Below are positions 27,278 through 35,785 of a stretch of 50,533 bases of DNA, in pieces. The notes under the pieces are model-generated. The model ran no database searches, had not been told where the DNA came from, and worked only from the letters and a program-made list of their open reading frames with translations. The translations under genes and the position numbers were made by a program. The DNA comes from Bacteroidia bacterium. GTDB taxonomy: Bacteria > Bacteroidota > Bacteroidia > Chitinophagales > Saprospiraceae. How positions within the stretch are numbered: position 1 is the first letter of the stretch; each line of letters opens with the position of its first letter. Location: positions 1-50,533 of the forward strand of contig JAUIKE010000043.1 of the NCBI GenBank assembly GCA_030430845.1, in the 5' to 3' direction.

Positions 27278-27355
27278 AGGTTCCAGGGTTCCAGTTGAAG
27301 GCGCTGAGCGCTACAGAACTATGGAACCACGGAACTATGGAACCTCGGAACCTCA
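27278..27355. repeat. GGAAC-type octamer tandem repeats in inverted arrangement
   Basis: Five 8-bp units at 27316-27355 (GAACTATG, GAACCACG, GAACTATG, GAACCTCG, GAACCTCA). Upstream are two units in the opposite sense (GGTTCCAG at 27279-27286 and 27287-27294). Segments 27278-27296 and 27337-27355 pair imperfectly (15 of 19), so the tract can fold. It ends 32 bp before the TonB-like ATG. Confidence 0.6.
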
Positions 27356-27387
27356 TAACTATAAACAATGAACTAAATCAACAAATA

Positions 27388-28479
27388 ATGAGAAACTACT
27401 GGTTTTTCCTACTGATCCTTTTATGTGCTGTACAAGTAAATGCACAAGAAAGTGATACCACTATTCATGTAATAGCGGAGCAACCGCCTCGCTTTCCGGC
27501 TTGTGAACGCCTGGATACAACGCTTGTTGTAAAGCAGCAATGTGCACAGCAAACTTTGATGGCTTTTATTTACCGGAATGTTTCTTACCCTTTAGAAGCC
27601 CGTCAAAATGGAAATGAGGGTCAGGTGGTTGTATCCTTTGTGGTAGAAAAAGACGGCAGTCTGAACTATCTGCAGGTGTTAAAAGATGTTGGAGGAGGCT
27701 GTGGTCAAGCTGTACTGGATATTCTGGATGCTATGAACCAGGCCAATATACGCTGGGTTCCGGGCATAAACCAGGGAGATACGGTACGAACCAAGTTTAC
27801 CTTGCCTGTCAAATTTGAACTGCAAGAAGCCCCTCCTTATGTTCTTTCTGAAGGCGATAGTATTTATACCACATTTGATGCGCCTGTTGAATTTAAAGAA
27901 GGGAATGAGGCTTTGATCACTTATATTAATGAACGTTTGAAGTATCCCGAATCAGGTTTGGATAGCTGCTTGTTAGGGTCTTTTGATGTTCAGTTTCTGG
28001 TCAGGCCGGATAATTCAGTAAAGGTTTTAGACATCACAGACTACAACAACCTGGGCTTCGACTTCTGGTCAGAAGTGTCGGATGTAGTCACTTCCACTTT
28101 TGGTATGTGGAAGCCAGCTGTTTACAAAAACCGGGACGTGCCCTCGGCTTTCGATATTACGTTGAATTTCACGCCTGAGGCTGAACACTGTAAGAGTGTG
28201 GTCAGTAATTATGAAAAAGCTTTGGATCTGGCCAATCAGGGTTTGAATGCTTATAATGAAGGTACAAAGGAAGAAAGTGAGACAAAGCAAGAAGAAGGTA
28301 TTGCCCTAATGAGTCAGGCCATTGATATGTTCCCTAATAACGGAAACTTTTTATTGATGCGGGGCCAGGCTTATTTGGATATGAACAAATATACGGAAGC
28401 TTGTGCCGATTTGACCAAAGCCCAGGAAATTGCATTAGTAGATTGGTTCAAAGGGATATTGCCGGTGATCTGTAAGTGA
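27388..28479 (+). CDS. TonB C-terminal domain protein with TPR-like tail, periplasmic
   Basis: About 363 residues from the ATG at 27388, which opens a signal peptide (MRNYWFFLLILLCAVQVNAQ); the frame extends upstream to 27295 through a repeat tract, which makes that start unlikely. A first TonB C-terminal-like domain has ISYP-type motif NVSYPLEARQNGNEGQVVVSF and a pattern of PPRFPACE before it. A second, weaker copy follows (ERLKYPESGLDSCLLGSFDVQFLV). The C-terminus has a TPR-like helix pair (AIDMFPNNGNFLLMRGQAYLDMNKY). Secreted soluble TonB-C proteins of this kind are common in Bacteroidota; the lack of a TM anchor argues against a classical energy transducer. Confidence 0.75.
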   Translation: MRNYWFFLLILLCAVQVNAQESDTTIHVIAEQPPRFPACERLDTTLVVKQQCAQQTLMAFIYRNVSYPLEARQNGNEGQVVVSFVVEKDGSLNYLQVLKDVGGGCGQAVLDILDAMNQANIRWVPGINQGDTVRTKFTLPVKFELQEAPPYVLSEGDSIYTTFDAPVEFKEGNEALITYINERLKYPESGLDSCLLGSFDVQFLVRPDNSVKVLDITDYNNLGFDFWSEVSDVVTSTFGMWKPAVYKNRDVPSAFDITLNFTPEAEHCKSVVSNYEKALDLANQGLNAYNEGTKEESETKQEEGIALMSQAIDMFPNNGNFLLMRGQAYLDMNKYTEACADLTKAQEIALVDWFKGILPVICK

Positions 28480-28516
28480 AAAAAGTAAACGGCCCGTTCG
28501 GGCCGTTTACTTTTTT
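28479..28516. terminator. Bidirectional terminator between TonB-like gene and glgC
   Basis: Perfect 18-bp arms with a 2-nt gap, flanked by A6 on the left and T6 on the right, giving U-tracts both ways. It starts at the final base of the TonB-like stop codon (28477-28479) and overlaps the glgC stop codon (28515-28517). Confidence 0.85.
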
Positions 28517-29795
28517 ATGCTTTTTCAACCTTTGCTCCGATTTTAGTATTATCTGGAATATAGGCTTTCTTTTTCAGCACGACAATTCCATCCCGGATCA
28601 TAAAAGTCTCTCCCTCCAGGTCCTCTAATTCTGCCCCTCCCTTAATCTGAACATTATCGCCGATCCGGCAATCTTTATCGATGATTGCCTTTTCGATATA
28701 ACAGTTTTCACCGATCCCCAGTGGAGCATCGGGCCTTTGTTCAATTTCCTCGATGGTTTCATAATAATCATTACCCATCACAATGGAGTTAATAATTTCT
28801 GTGTTTTTTCCGACACGAGAACGAATACCAATCAATGAATTATCAATTCTCTTGGCATGGATGATGCTTCCTTCGGCAATCATGGAATCATTCAGGGCGG
28901 TACCGAATACTTTGGAGGGCGCCAACATGCGAGGGCGTGTATAAACCGGGCTGTTCGCATCGAACAAGTTAAACTCCGGAATATCTTTCGCCAAGGCGAT
29001 ATTCGCATCAAAGAAAGAATCGATGGTTCCGATATCGGTCCAATAGCCTCCAAAAGGATAACTAGCTACCTTATAACCTCCTTTAATGGCCTCGGGAATG
29101 ATCTCTTTTCCAAAATCAGTCGCATCCGGAAACTCTTCAAATAGTTTTTCCAAAAAGGCTCTTTTAAAGATATAGATCCCCATAGAAGCTAAATAGACTT
29201 TTCCTGCCTTCGCATATTTCTCTTCAACCGGTGATTCCCAGGGTCCTAATTCCGATAAAGGGGGTTTTTCGGTAAAACTATCAATGAACCCATCTTCATT
29301 AACTTTCATGATACCGAAAGCAGGTGCATCTTTAGCTACTACCGGTATGGTGGCAACGGTCAGGTCAGCATCCTTCTCGTAGTGAAATTCTCCTAATTGC
29401 TGAAAATTCATTTGATAGAGTTGATCACCTGACAAGATCAAAATGTATTCATACTGATGATTGAGCAGGTGATGCATAGACTGCCTGACGGCATCTGCTG
29501 TTCCTTGAAACCATTTATCACTGCTATGTGTCTGTTCGGCGGCCAGAATATCTACAAACCCACGAGTGAAACTATCAAAATGGTAGGTGTTTTTGATATG
29601 TGTATTCAAGGAAGTAGAGTTAAACTGGGTCAGAACAAACATACGTTTAAGGCCGGAGTTCAGACAGTTGGAAATGGGAATATCTATCAGGCGGTACTTT
29701 CCTCCAATCGGTACCGCAGGTTTGGAGCGTTGACTAGTAAGTGGGTATAGGCGCGATCCTACGCCTCCTCCCAAAATAAGGGAGATCGTACTCAT
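28515..29795 (-). CDS. glgC: Glucose-1-phosphate adenylyltransferase
   Basis: About 426 residues from the ATG at 29795 (an in-frame ATG at 29807 also exists). It makes ADP-glucose from glucose-1-phosphate and ATP, the first committed step of glycogen synthesis. The nucleotidyltransferase signature ISLILGGGVGSRLYPLT and KPAVPIGGKYRLIDIPISN are unchanged. ILSGDQLYQM and GYWTDIGTIDSFFDANIAL are the standard active-site and hinge segments. The C-terminal left-handed beta-helix begins near residue 290 (SMIAEGSIIHAKRIDNSLIGIRS and later hexapeptides). It starts 43 bp after the glgA stop, so the two are one operon. Confidence 0.96.
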   Translation of the reverse strand: MSTISLILGGGVGSRLYPLTSQRSKPAVPIGGKYRLIDIPISNCLNSGLKRMFVLTQFNSTSLNTHIKNTYHFDSFTRGFVDILAAEQTHSSDKWFQGTADAVRQSMHHLLNHQYEYILILSGDQLYQMNFQQLGEFHYEKDADLTVATIPVVAKDAPAFGIMKVNEDGFIDSFTEKPPLSELGPWESPVEEKYAKAGKVYLASMGIYIFKRAFLEKLFEEFPDATDFGKEIIPEAIKGGYKVASYPFGGYWTDIGTIDSFFDANIALAKDIPEFNLFDANSPVYTRPRMLAPSKVFGTALNDSMIAEGSIIHAKRIDNSLIGIRSRVGKNTEIINSIVMGNDYYETIEEIEQRPDAPLGIGENCYIEKAIIDKDCRIGDNVQIKGGAELEDLEGETFMIRDGIVVLKKKAYIPDNTKIGAKVEKA

Positions 29796-29838
29796 GTTGA
29801 TTACCATAATTGCTTAGGTTGTGCAGTGTATAAAAAGT

Positions 29839-31272
29839 TTATATTATTTGATCATAAATATCCGCATATTCCTTAGCTGACTTTTCCCAGGAAAAGTCCA
29901 GATCCATAATGCGCTTTCTGACTTCAGGGAATAATTCCTTGTTGTGGAATAATTCAAAGGCCCGGTAAACAGCGTGGTGGGCATCCCCCACCTTATATTG
30001 ATCAAAACGAATACCCCGGCCTATCGGCCCTTCAGCAAACATATCAATAACTGTATCCTTCAATCCACCTACTGTTCTGACAATCGGAATCGTGCCGTAT
30101 CGCATCGCATACATCTGATTCAAGCCGCAGGGCTCTACCCTGGAGGGCATGATCAGAAAATCGGATCCGGCATACAGTTGATGGGCCAGTCCTTCATTAT
30201 ATTCCAATGCGATGTCCAACCTGGACGGGAAGCGGCCTCTCAGGTATTGTAATTCCTGGTGGATTGAATGTTCTCCGGTTCCAAGAATCAGGAAGGCAGC
30301 TTCGAGGCCGCTTTCCAATACTTGCCTGATCAGGCCTGAAAGCAAGTCTGCTCCTTTTTCTCTTCTTAAACGGCCGATAAAAGTAATGACTGGAAGTTCC
30401 GGCTTAAAATGGAAATTAGTAAGCAGTGCCTCTTTATTTTTATTTTTAAAATCAGGAATCTTTTTCTCAAGTTTGTGCTGAATGTAGGTATCGGATGCGG
30501 GATCCCAAACCTGTGTATCAATCCCATTCAAAATACCGTGTGATTTGTGCCGTTCTCCTCGCAGCAAGCCTTCCAAGCCATTCGAAGAAGTCATCAATTC
30601 TTCCAGGTAGGTAGGCGAAACTGTAGTAAGCCTCCATGAGGTCTTAATCGCTGTAGCCAACGGATTAATGGTATTTCCCCAATCCATTAGCCCGCGGGCA
30701 GCCGCATCAAAAAATGGAAGCAAATGCATCTTACTCCAGGAATAGGCACCGTGATACTCTCCATTATGGATGGTAAAGACGGTAGGAATGTGACTGAGCA
30801 TTTTAAAATCCGGGCTGTGCTTTACCAAAAAAGGGATGAGCCCTGTTACATGGTCATGGCAGTGCAGGACTTGTGGTTTTTCCTGCATGTCTCTCACCCA
30901 GGTCAATACCGCATTTTGGAAGCAAATAGAACGTTCGATCTCGTCCCCGAAATTGGTCCCGTCTTCCGCCTGATAAACCCCGGGCCTGTCAAACTTAGTT
31001 GGAATATTAGCTACGTATAAAGGATACTCTAATTCTTCTCCCAACACTCTTTCAATAGAAAAAGGCATCATCACCTGATACAGGCGAAAAGCCCCACTAT
31101 ATACGGTAGCATATTGCTGGCGATTCAACCATTTGGTTTGATATTTAGGAATCACAACCGCCGTGGGATGCCCGGCTTTGTTCAGATATTTGGGAAGTGC
31201 GCCCACAACATCTCCTAACCCACCTGCCTTGGCTGCGGGATAACATTCCGGACTGATTTGAAGTATTTTCAT
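29839..31272 (-). CDS. glgA: Glycogen synthase (starch synthase type, GT5)
   Basis: About 477 residues from the ATG at 31272, which puts the conserved start MKILQISPECYPAAKAGGLGDVVGALPKYL at the N-terminus; the frame upstream to 31305 adds 11 unlikely residues. KAGGL is the ADP-glucose-binding motif. The second Rossmann half shows the family signature FIGRLRREKGADLL, the conserved AGSDFLIMPSRVEPCGLNQMYAMRYGTIPIVRTVGGLKDTV and the end WEKSAKEYADIY. GT5 glycogen synthases extend alpha-1,4-glucan from ADP-glucose. First gene of the glgA-glgC operon; together with glgC it covers the two biosynthetic steps, while the branching enzyme is not in this window. Confidence 0.95.
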   Translation of the reverse strand: MKILQISPECYPAAKAGGLGDVVGALPKYLNKAGHPTAVVIPKYQTKWLNRQQYATVYSGAFRLYQVMMPFSIERVLGEELEYPLYVANIPTKFDRPGVYQAEDGTNFGDEIERSICFQNAVLTWVRDMQEKPQVLHCHDHVTGLIPFLVKHSPDFKMLSHIPTVFTIHNGEYHGAYSWSKMHLLPFFDAAARGLMDWGNTINPLATAIKTSWRLTTVSPTYLEELMTSSNGLEGLLRGERHKSHGILNGIDTQVWDPASDTYIQHKLEKKIPDFKNKNKEALLTNFHFKPELPVITFIGRLRREKGADLLSGLIRQVLESGLEAAFLILGTGEHSIHQELQYLRGRFPSRLDIALEYNEGLAHQLYAGSDFLIMPSRVEPCGLNQMYAMRYGTIPIVRTVGGLKDTVIDMFAEGPIGRGIRFDQYKVGDAHHAVYRAFELFHNKELFPEVRKRIMDLDFSWEKSAKEYADIYDQII

Positions 31273-31450
31273 ATAGTCGCTTCCAGGTTTTTTATTGAAA
31301 CACATTTAATTACTACAGGAATGGCCTTTGGAGAAAAGCCAATCCACACCAGGTCATATTTGTTCCAAAACGCTAATTAACGATTTTCCGTTTATTTGGT
31401 AGGATGATCTGATAGCAATATAATCATTGCTTTTCTAACTTTCTAAAAAT

Positions 31451-31492
31451 AAAAAAAGGTAGAAAACGAATGTAACATTTCTACCTTTTTTT
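31451..31492 (-). terminator. Terminator of the bTHX gene
   Basis: AAAAAAAGGTAGAAA (31451-31465) and TTTCTACCTTTTTTT (31478-31492) are complementary around a 12-nt loop. It lies 6 bp downstream of the small ribosomal-protein gene's stop, with U-tracts available in either direction. Confidence 0.8.
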
Positions 31493-31497
31493 ATTCT

Positions 31498-31626
31498 TTA
31501 AGCCTCTTTTTTAGCTTCTTGCTTTTGTTTTTCTTTCTTTTTTTGCTGGCTTGGGTTCGGGCGTGCCTTGCCATAAGAACCTCTCACGATTTTTCCTTTT
31601 TTGGATCTTTTATCTCCTTTTCCCAT
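31498..31626 (-). CDS. 30S ribosomal protein bTHX
   Basis: A 42-residue gene, very basic. It begins MGKGDKRSKKGKIVRGSYGK, which matches the bTHX family (typical MGKGDxKTKKGKIxxGSYG.xRP), followed by ARPNPSQQKKKEKQKQ. The family binds in a pocket of the 30S subunit head. The reading frame is intact from 31626 to a TAA at 31498. A TATCTTTG box lies about 40 bp upstream on the minus strand and a terminator follows 6 bp after the stop, so it is a stand-alone gene of good standing. The C-terminal K/Q/E-rich extension is longer than in Thermus. Confidence 0.9.
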   Translation of the reverse strand: MGKGDKRSKKGKIVRGSYGKARPNPSQQKKKEKQKQEAKKEA

Positions 31627-31665
31627 TTTGTAAAAATATTTTAGTTCTACAATTCAAATTTGCTG

Positions 31666-31673
31666 CAAAGATA
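31666..31673 (-). promoter_or_regulatory. Candidate -7 box of the bTHX gene
   Basis: TATCTTTG on the minus strand (TAnnTTTG) about 40 bp before the ATG; a TTTG lies 17 nt upstream (31694-31691), slightly close for the consensus. Confidence 0.45.
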
Positions 31674-31688
31674 AATAAATAAAGTGTA

Positions 31689-31743
31689 ATCAAAATTAAT
31701 TACTAAGGAAGGCGGCGGCCTTCCTTAGGTAATTAATTTTGAT
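31689..31743. repeat. Long palindrome between divergent genes
   Basis: ATCAAAATTAATTACTAAGG (31689-31708) and its extension to GGAAGGC pair with the complementary segment up to 31743, with one bulged G. The arms are about 25 bp and the tip is GGCGG. The flanking genes diverge, so it does not follow any stop codon and cannot be an ordinary terminator. Confidence 0.65.
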
Positions 31744-31820
31744 ATTGGGCTAGCCGCTTGGCAGCCGAAAGAAATTGAAAACTTTATTTTAACTAATTTT
31801 AGCCCTCAAAAAAAGCACAT

Positions 31821-33326
31821 ATGGGATTCCGTTCTTTTTTAATAAAGCCTTTTGCCAAATATATTGCCCGCTCTATTGACAAATGGTCGGCTCAGGCTGT
31901 AGAAGCCCAGGACAAGGTTTTTCAGGACCTCCTGGATGGCGGGCGATCTACCCACTTTGGTCGAGATCATTCTTTCAATAAAATTACAACTTATGAAGCA
32001 TTCAGAGGAAATGTGCCCATCAGAGATTATGAAGGGCTCAAGCCCTATGTAGAACTGATCAAGGAAGGACAAGCTGATGTGCTCTGGAAAGGCCGGCCTA
32101 AATACTTTGCCAAAACCTCCGGAACAACCAGTGGCGTGAAATATATTCCACTCACTAAAGAAAGCATACCTAATCATTTTGGAACAGCTCGCAATGCCCT
32201 ATTCAACTATTATGCCCGTACCGGAAAAGGTAGTTGGCTGGATGGTAAAATGATCTTTTTATCAGGTAGCCCTGAACTGACAGAAGTCGGAGGCATCCCT
32301 ACCGGGCGTCTTTCCGGTATCGTAAACCACCAGGTGCCTTCCTGGCTTCGTACCAATCAGTTACCTTCCTACAAAACTAATTGTATTGAAGACTGGGAAA
32401 CCAAACTGGAGCATATCGTTGATGAAACGCTCCATGCCAATATGACGCTCATCAGCGGCATTCCTCCCTGGGTGCAAATGTATTATGAACGCTTGCTGGA
32501 TCGTTCAGGCAAAAAGTATGTCAAGGATCTTTTCCCTCATTACTCAGTTTTTGTATATGGAGGAGTCAACTTTGAACCTTATCGGGCCGCCCTGGAAGGC
32601 CTGGTGGGGAAAAGGCTGGATAGTATTGAGACCTACCCCGCCTCAGAGGGATTTATCGCCTTTCAGGACGATCCGAATGAAAAAGCATTGCTCTTAAATG
32701 CTTATTCAGGGATCTTCTTTGAGTTTATTCCGGCAGAAGAGGTTTTTAATGAAAATCCGACCAGGCTGTCCTTAAAAGAGATAGAACTCGGTGTCAATTA
32801 CGCCGTCATTATTAATAGCAATGCCGGCCTGTGGGGCTACAACATCGGCGATACCGTCGAATTCGTTTCCAAAAACCCCTATCGCCTGCTCGTCACCGGG
32901 CGGATCAAGCACTTCATTTCCGCATTTGGAGAACATGTGATCGGCAAGGAAGTGGAGCATGCCATGCTCACAGCCGCCCGTGAATTGGATATTCGGGTGG
33001 TGGAATTCACAGTGGCTCCGCAAGTGAACCCTCCCGAAGGAGGTACGCCTTATCATGAATGGTTGGTGGAATTTGACCAAGTCCCGGAGAAGTTAAATGA
33101 GTTGACGGACCGGGTCGAAGCGCTGATGATCGAACAAAATATCTATTACGAAGATCTTATAAAAGGAAATATCCTTCAAAAATTAAAAATCCGGCCATTA
33201 AAAAGTGGCGCTTTTCGAGAATATATGAAAACGCAGGGCAAACTCGGCGGCCAGAATAAAGTGCCGCGGCTTTCTAATGATCGTAAGATTGCAGATGCTT
33301 TAGCTGAGATGATTGAGCAGGCTTGA
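31821..33326 (+). CDS. GH3 auxin-responsive family protein (acyl-acid amido synthetase-like)
   Basis: 501 residues. The GH3 family shares the adenylating-enzyme fold. The phosphate-binding loop KTSGTTSGVKYIPLT sits near residues 98-112, VYGGVNFEPYR and YPASEGFIAFQDD form the nucleotide site, and YRLLVTGRIKHFISAFGEHVIGKEVEHAM begins the C-terminal lid. Plant GH3 enzymes join amino acids to jasmonate, auxin or similar acids; the bacterial relatives have no agreed substrate. Length is normal. It stands alone between the bTHX gene and a nested-repeat element. Codon use and composition resemble its neighbours, so there is no sign of recent transfer. Confidence 0.9.
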   Translation: MGFRSFLIKPFAKYIARSIDKWSAQAVEAQDKVFQDLLDGGRSTHFGRDHSFNKITTYEAFRGNVPIRDYEGLKPYVELIKEGQADVLWKGRPKYFAKTSGTTSGVKYIPLTKESIPNHFGTARNALFNYYARTGKGSWLDGKMIFLSGSPELTEVGGIPTGRLSGIVNHQVPSWLRTNQLPSYKTNCIEDWETKLEHIVDETLHANMTLISGIPPWVQMYYERLLDRSGKKYVKDLFPHYSVFVYGGVNFEPYRAALEGLVGKRLDSIETYPASEGFIAFQDDPNEKALLLNAYSGIFFEFIPAEEVFNENPTRLSLKEIELGVNYAVIINSNAGLWGYNIGDTVEFVSKNPYRLLVTGRIKHFISAFGEHVIGKEVEHAMLTAARELDIRVVEFTVAPQVNPPEGGTPYHEWLVEFDQVPEKLNELTDRVEALMIEQNIYYEDLIKGNILQKLKIRPLKSGAFREYMKTQGKLGGQNKVPRLSNDRKIADALAEMIEQA

Positions 33327-33366
33327 TTGAAGATATGATTTCAATTTTTTCCTTGCTCATACCTTG

Positions 33367-33700
33367 TGATGCTAGGCCCTCCTCTGTCGGGCCGATGCTG
33401 GGGTGCTGGTCACGCCTGCAGCGTGACGATGCTTCCGCCTTTTGGGGCTCAAAGAATAGTACCTTGTTCCTTATTTTAGAATATTCAAACGTCCAGCATC
33501 GGGGTTGTGTAAAAACTCGTTCCTCGTTTTTACACAACCCCAGATAATTTTGTTTTGGAGGTGGTTTAAAGAAAAAAACTTCGTTTTTTCTTTAAACTAC
33601 CTCCAAAAAATATATTATTGGTTGTGTGAAAAGGCCGAAGGACTTTTTACACAACCCCTAGCATCCCAGCATCGGCCCGACGGAGGAGGGCCTGGCATCA
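33367..33700. repeat. 334-bp nested inverted-repeat element (MITE-like or structured RNA)
   Basis: Outer 36-bp arms (33367-33402 and 33665-33700) match with two mismatches. Inside lie four further stems: 33409-33427 (GTCACGC/GCGTGAC), 33501-33541 (16-bp perfect, GGGGTTGTGTAAAAAC), 33557-33604 (about 22 bp, one mismatch) and 33620-33656 (GGTTGTGT/ACACAACC). The right arms of the second and fourth share TTTTTACACAACCCC (33527-33541 and 33644-33658). No transposase lies in or near it. No open reading frame here looks real. It fills most of the 474-bp gap before the next gene. Confidence 0.75.
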
Positions 33701-33800
33701 CTGCTCTCGAGCACAAGACATTTGAACAACTAAATTCAGGTTCCCCCAACCCTTTATCCGTTGTATACCGTCTATATATCCAAACTAAACTATTAGAAAA

Positions 33801-34466
33801 ATGAGAACCATCCCATTTCCATTTATCTTCAGCCTTTTTTGCCTTTTTGCTTGTGAGAAACAGGATACACAGGTACTTTTTGCGCCAGAAATAGCGGCAT
33901 CCTGTGTTAATTGTGTCCAGTTGGATGCATTGTCAGTTGGGCAAGTGAGTTATTATCAAACGATTAAAGGAGATGATTTTTATCGAAACGAAAACCCCGA
34001 CTTAAATTACTTGGACGATACGCTTCAGTTAAAAGTAGTGGATCAGGAAGGAGATCTATTCTTTCTGGAAGAAACAATCATCACCGCTGAAACCGATCAG
34101 ATATTTCAGTATACGGTAAAAGTTGATAAAGAACATATTGTATTCTCAAGATACCGGGAAGGAGATTTGTCTAGCCTGGTTGACTTTCGAGGTCAAAAAA
34201 GTATTTCTTTTCCCATTGACCTGAGCGAAGCCCCTCAGGCCAGAATGAAGGGGTGGTACATTGAAAACGACTGCGACATGACCTCCTGTCTTTATCAAAT
34301 GGATGAATTTCAGGACAAAAGGAACCTGAATGTATACCTCGACTATTCTCCGATGGCTTATGACGGGCACGGCTACTATGCCATTTATGATAAGAGTTAT
34401 TTATATCGAAGCATGAGCGTCGGCTCCTGGGTTCCTGAAGGAAACGGATGGGAATTGATCCGGTAG
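33801..34466 (+). CDS. Hypothetical lipoprotein
   Basis: 221 residues; lipoprotein signal MRTIPFPFIFSLFCLFAC (Cys18). Not recognised. After a short linker (EKQDTQVLF) comes a possible paired-cysteine segment SCVNCV, then alternating beta-like strands (YYQTIKGDDFYR, DTLQLKVVDQEGDLFFLEE, QYTVKVDKEHIVFSRY). Two further cysteines (DCDMTSCLY) near residue 155-165 may pair in the periplasm. The end, YLYRSMSVGSWVPEGNGWELIR, is aromatic. No family could be named; it is probably anchored to the outer membrane. It converges on the esterase gene with a palindrome between the two stops. Confidence 0.7.
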   Translation: MRTIPFPFIFSLFCLFACEKQDTQVLFAPEIAASCVNCVQLDALSVGQVSYYQTIKGDDFYRNENPDLNYLDDTLQLKVVDQEGDLFFLEETIITAETDQIFQYTVKVDKEHIVFSRYREGDLSSLVDFRGQKSISFPIDLSEAPQARMKGWYIENDCDMTSCLYQMDEFQDKRNLNVYLDYSPMAYDGHGYYAIYDKSYLYRSMSVGSWVPEGNGWELIR

Positions 34467-34474
34467 GGTCTCTT

Positions 34475-34517
34475 AAAAAGAGAGAGAGGCGGCCGGCGGC
34501 CGCCTCTCTCTCTTTTT
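34475..34517. terminator. Palindrome between convergent stops
   Basis: Perfect 20-bp arms (34475-34494 and 34498-34517, AAAAAGAGAGAGAGGCGGCC and its complement) with a 3-nt loop; the right end touches the esterase stop codon (34517-34519). A U-tract is available for both strands. Confidence 0.8.
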
Positions 34518-35584
34518 TATTTCTGTCCGGCAAAATAAGCAAACACTTCCGGAACCGTTTTAAAGAAGATGCTCGAATGATCTTCTCCCGGATATTCTTT
34601 ATATAGGAAGTTTTTCAGCTTAGCTTTTGTGGATTCCAGAGCCTTGGGATCAGCCGGAACGATGTCATCATCGGCTCCCTGATAAAAACGAACCGGTAGA
34701 TTTATTGCATCTTCCGTCAGGCTGTTCATTCCTCCTGCTACCCACAAACCTCCTGCAACGGGGGCCAGGGCTTTGAACAATTTAGGGTTTTTCAAGCCGA
34801 TCAGCATGGTACCGCCACCGCCCATGGAATGCCCCATCAGAAAGATCGAATTGGCATTCACTTTATAGAGCTTCGTCACAATATTCGTCACATCCAATAC
34901 ATCTTTTTCGGCCGCATTTTGATACCCCAGGTCTGCTTCTCTGCCCTTGGGGGTCACTAAAACGAAGCCATGCTCTTTACCTTTTGTTTTAAATATACCG
35001 GTATTTTGCTGACGGCTGCCGTAGGAATCCATAATCGAGTTTTCGTCACCGCTCCTGCCGTGCAGACCGACCACCAGAGGATGAGCCTGGTTAAGATCCA
35101 GATTTTCGGGCACGTACAGCCGGAAGGGTTGTAGGGAATTGTCAAGCTCTGAGCGGTAAGCAAGATGCATATCTCCTTTTTTATTGGCAAAAGGATCCTG
35201 CTTAAATTCCATGGAAGTCACCAGTGATTCGGCCAGGTTAAGGTCAATTTGTGCCGTTGGCACCTGTGCCAGGGCCACACTTTTTTCTTTTTCTTTAAAG
35301 GTCTGCTGTACATCATCCAGGATGTAGGCGACACTGCTGATGGCCACCTTGTTGCTTTCGCCCGACTGCTGTAATTCACTGAGCGGTAAGCGGTCATATT
35401 TGGTTTTTACCCGTTGCCATTGGGCCTGCAGGTTTTGGAGTTCAACCGGAAAATCTACTTTATCGGGCACCGGCAGGGTACCAGCACCTGTTTTGACCGG
35501 CTGAGAAGTACTGCTACTGGATACGCAGGCCATGAGGCTGCAGAGCAATAGGGATAATACGATTGTGGTTAGTTTTGAAGACAT
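34517..35584 (-). CDS. Alpha/beta-hydrolase esterase, lipoprotein
   Basis: 355 residues from the ATG at 35584, which opens a lipoprotein signal (MSSKLTTIVLSLLLCSLMAC, Cys20); the frame upstream to 35647 runs through a palindrome and gives no signal. The N-terminal ~110 residues are a separate helical part. The hydrolase domain has LVVGLHGRSGDEN (oxyanion loop), catalytic Ser in FLMGHSMGGGG, Asp in YQGADDDIVP and His in GEDHSSIFF. It resembles Est/feruloyl-esterase-like and polyhydroxybutyrate-depolymerase-type enzymes; the substrate is unknown. It diverges from the decarboxylase gene, with four GACATGTC sites between the starts. Localisation is probably outer membrane. Confidence 0.85.
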   Translation of the reverse strand: MSSKLTTIVLSLLLCSLMACVSSSSTSQPVKTGAGTLPVPDKVDFPVELQNLQAQWQRVKTKYDRLPLSELQQSGESNKVAISSVAYILDDVQQTFKEKEKSVALAQVPTAQIDLNLAESLVTSMEFKQDPFANKKGDMHLAYRSELDNSLQPFRLYVPENLDLNQAHPLVVGLHGRSGDENSIMDSYGSRQQNTGIFKTKGKEHGFVLVTPKGREADLGYQNAAEKDVLDVTNIVTKLYKVNANSIFLMGHSMGGGGTMLIGLKNPKLFKALAPVAGGLWVAGGMNSLTEDAINLPVRFYQGADDDIVPADPKALESTKAKLKNFLYKEYPGEDHSSIFFKTVPEVFAYFAGQK

Positions 35585-35600
35585 ATGTTGCGTTTTTTTT

Positions 35601-35630
35601 AGACATGTCATGTCTAGACATGACATGTCT
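35601..35630. promoter_or_regulatory. Perfect 30-bp palindrome, candidate operator
   Basis: AGACATGTCATGTCT (35601-35615) followed directly by its exact complement. It holds two copies of the palindromic octamer GACATGTC (35602-35609 and 35622-35629) with 20-bp spacing. It lies 16 bp before the esterase ATG, where a repressor could block transcription or translation. Confidence 0.6.
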
Positions 35631-35699
35631 GTCTGTTTAAAACTCAATTTTCAACTAAAGTGCTGAAAGCCAAAATTTTACACGAATCCTCTCCTACAT

Positions 35700-35723
35700 G
35701 ACATGTCTAAGACATGACATGTC
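35700..35723. promoter_or_regulatory. Second GACATGTC pair, candidate operator
   Basis: Two copies of the octamer at 35700-35707 and 35716-35723, 16 bp apart, in the same intergenic region as the 30-bp palindrome and 62 bp before the decarboxylase ATG. The shared word suggests one regulator acts on both divergent genes. Confidence 0.5.
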
Positions 35724-35785
35724 CCCTTTTCCTATAAACATCTCCCCCACTTTTTTTATTTTACCGTTTGAAAAATCATAACAAG

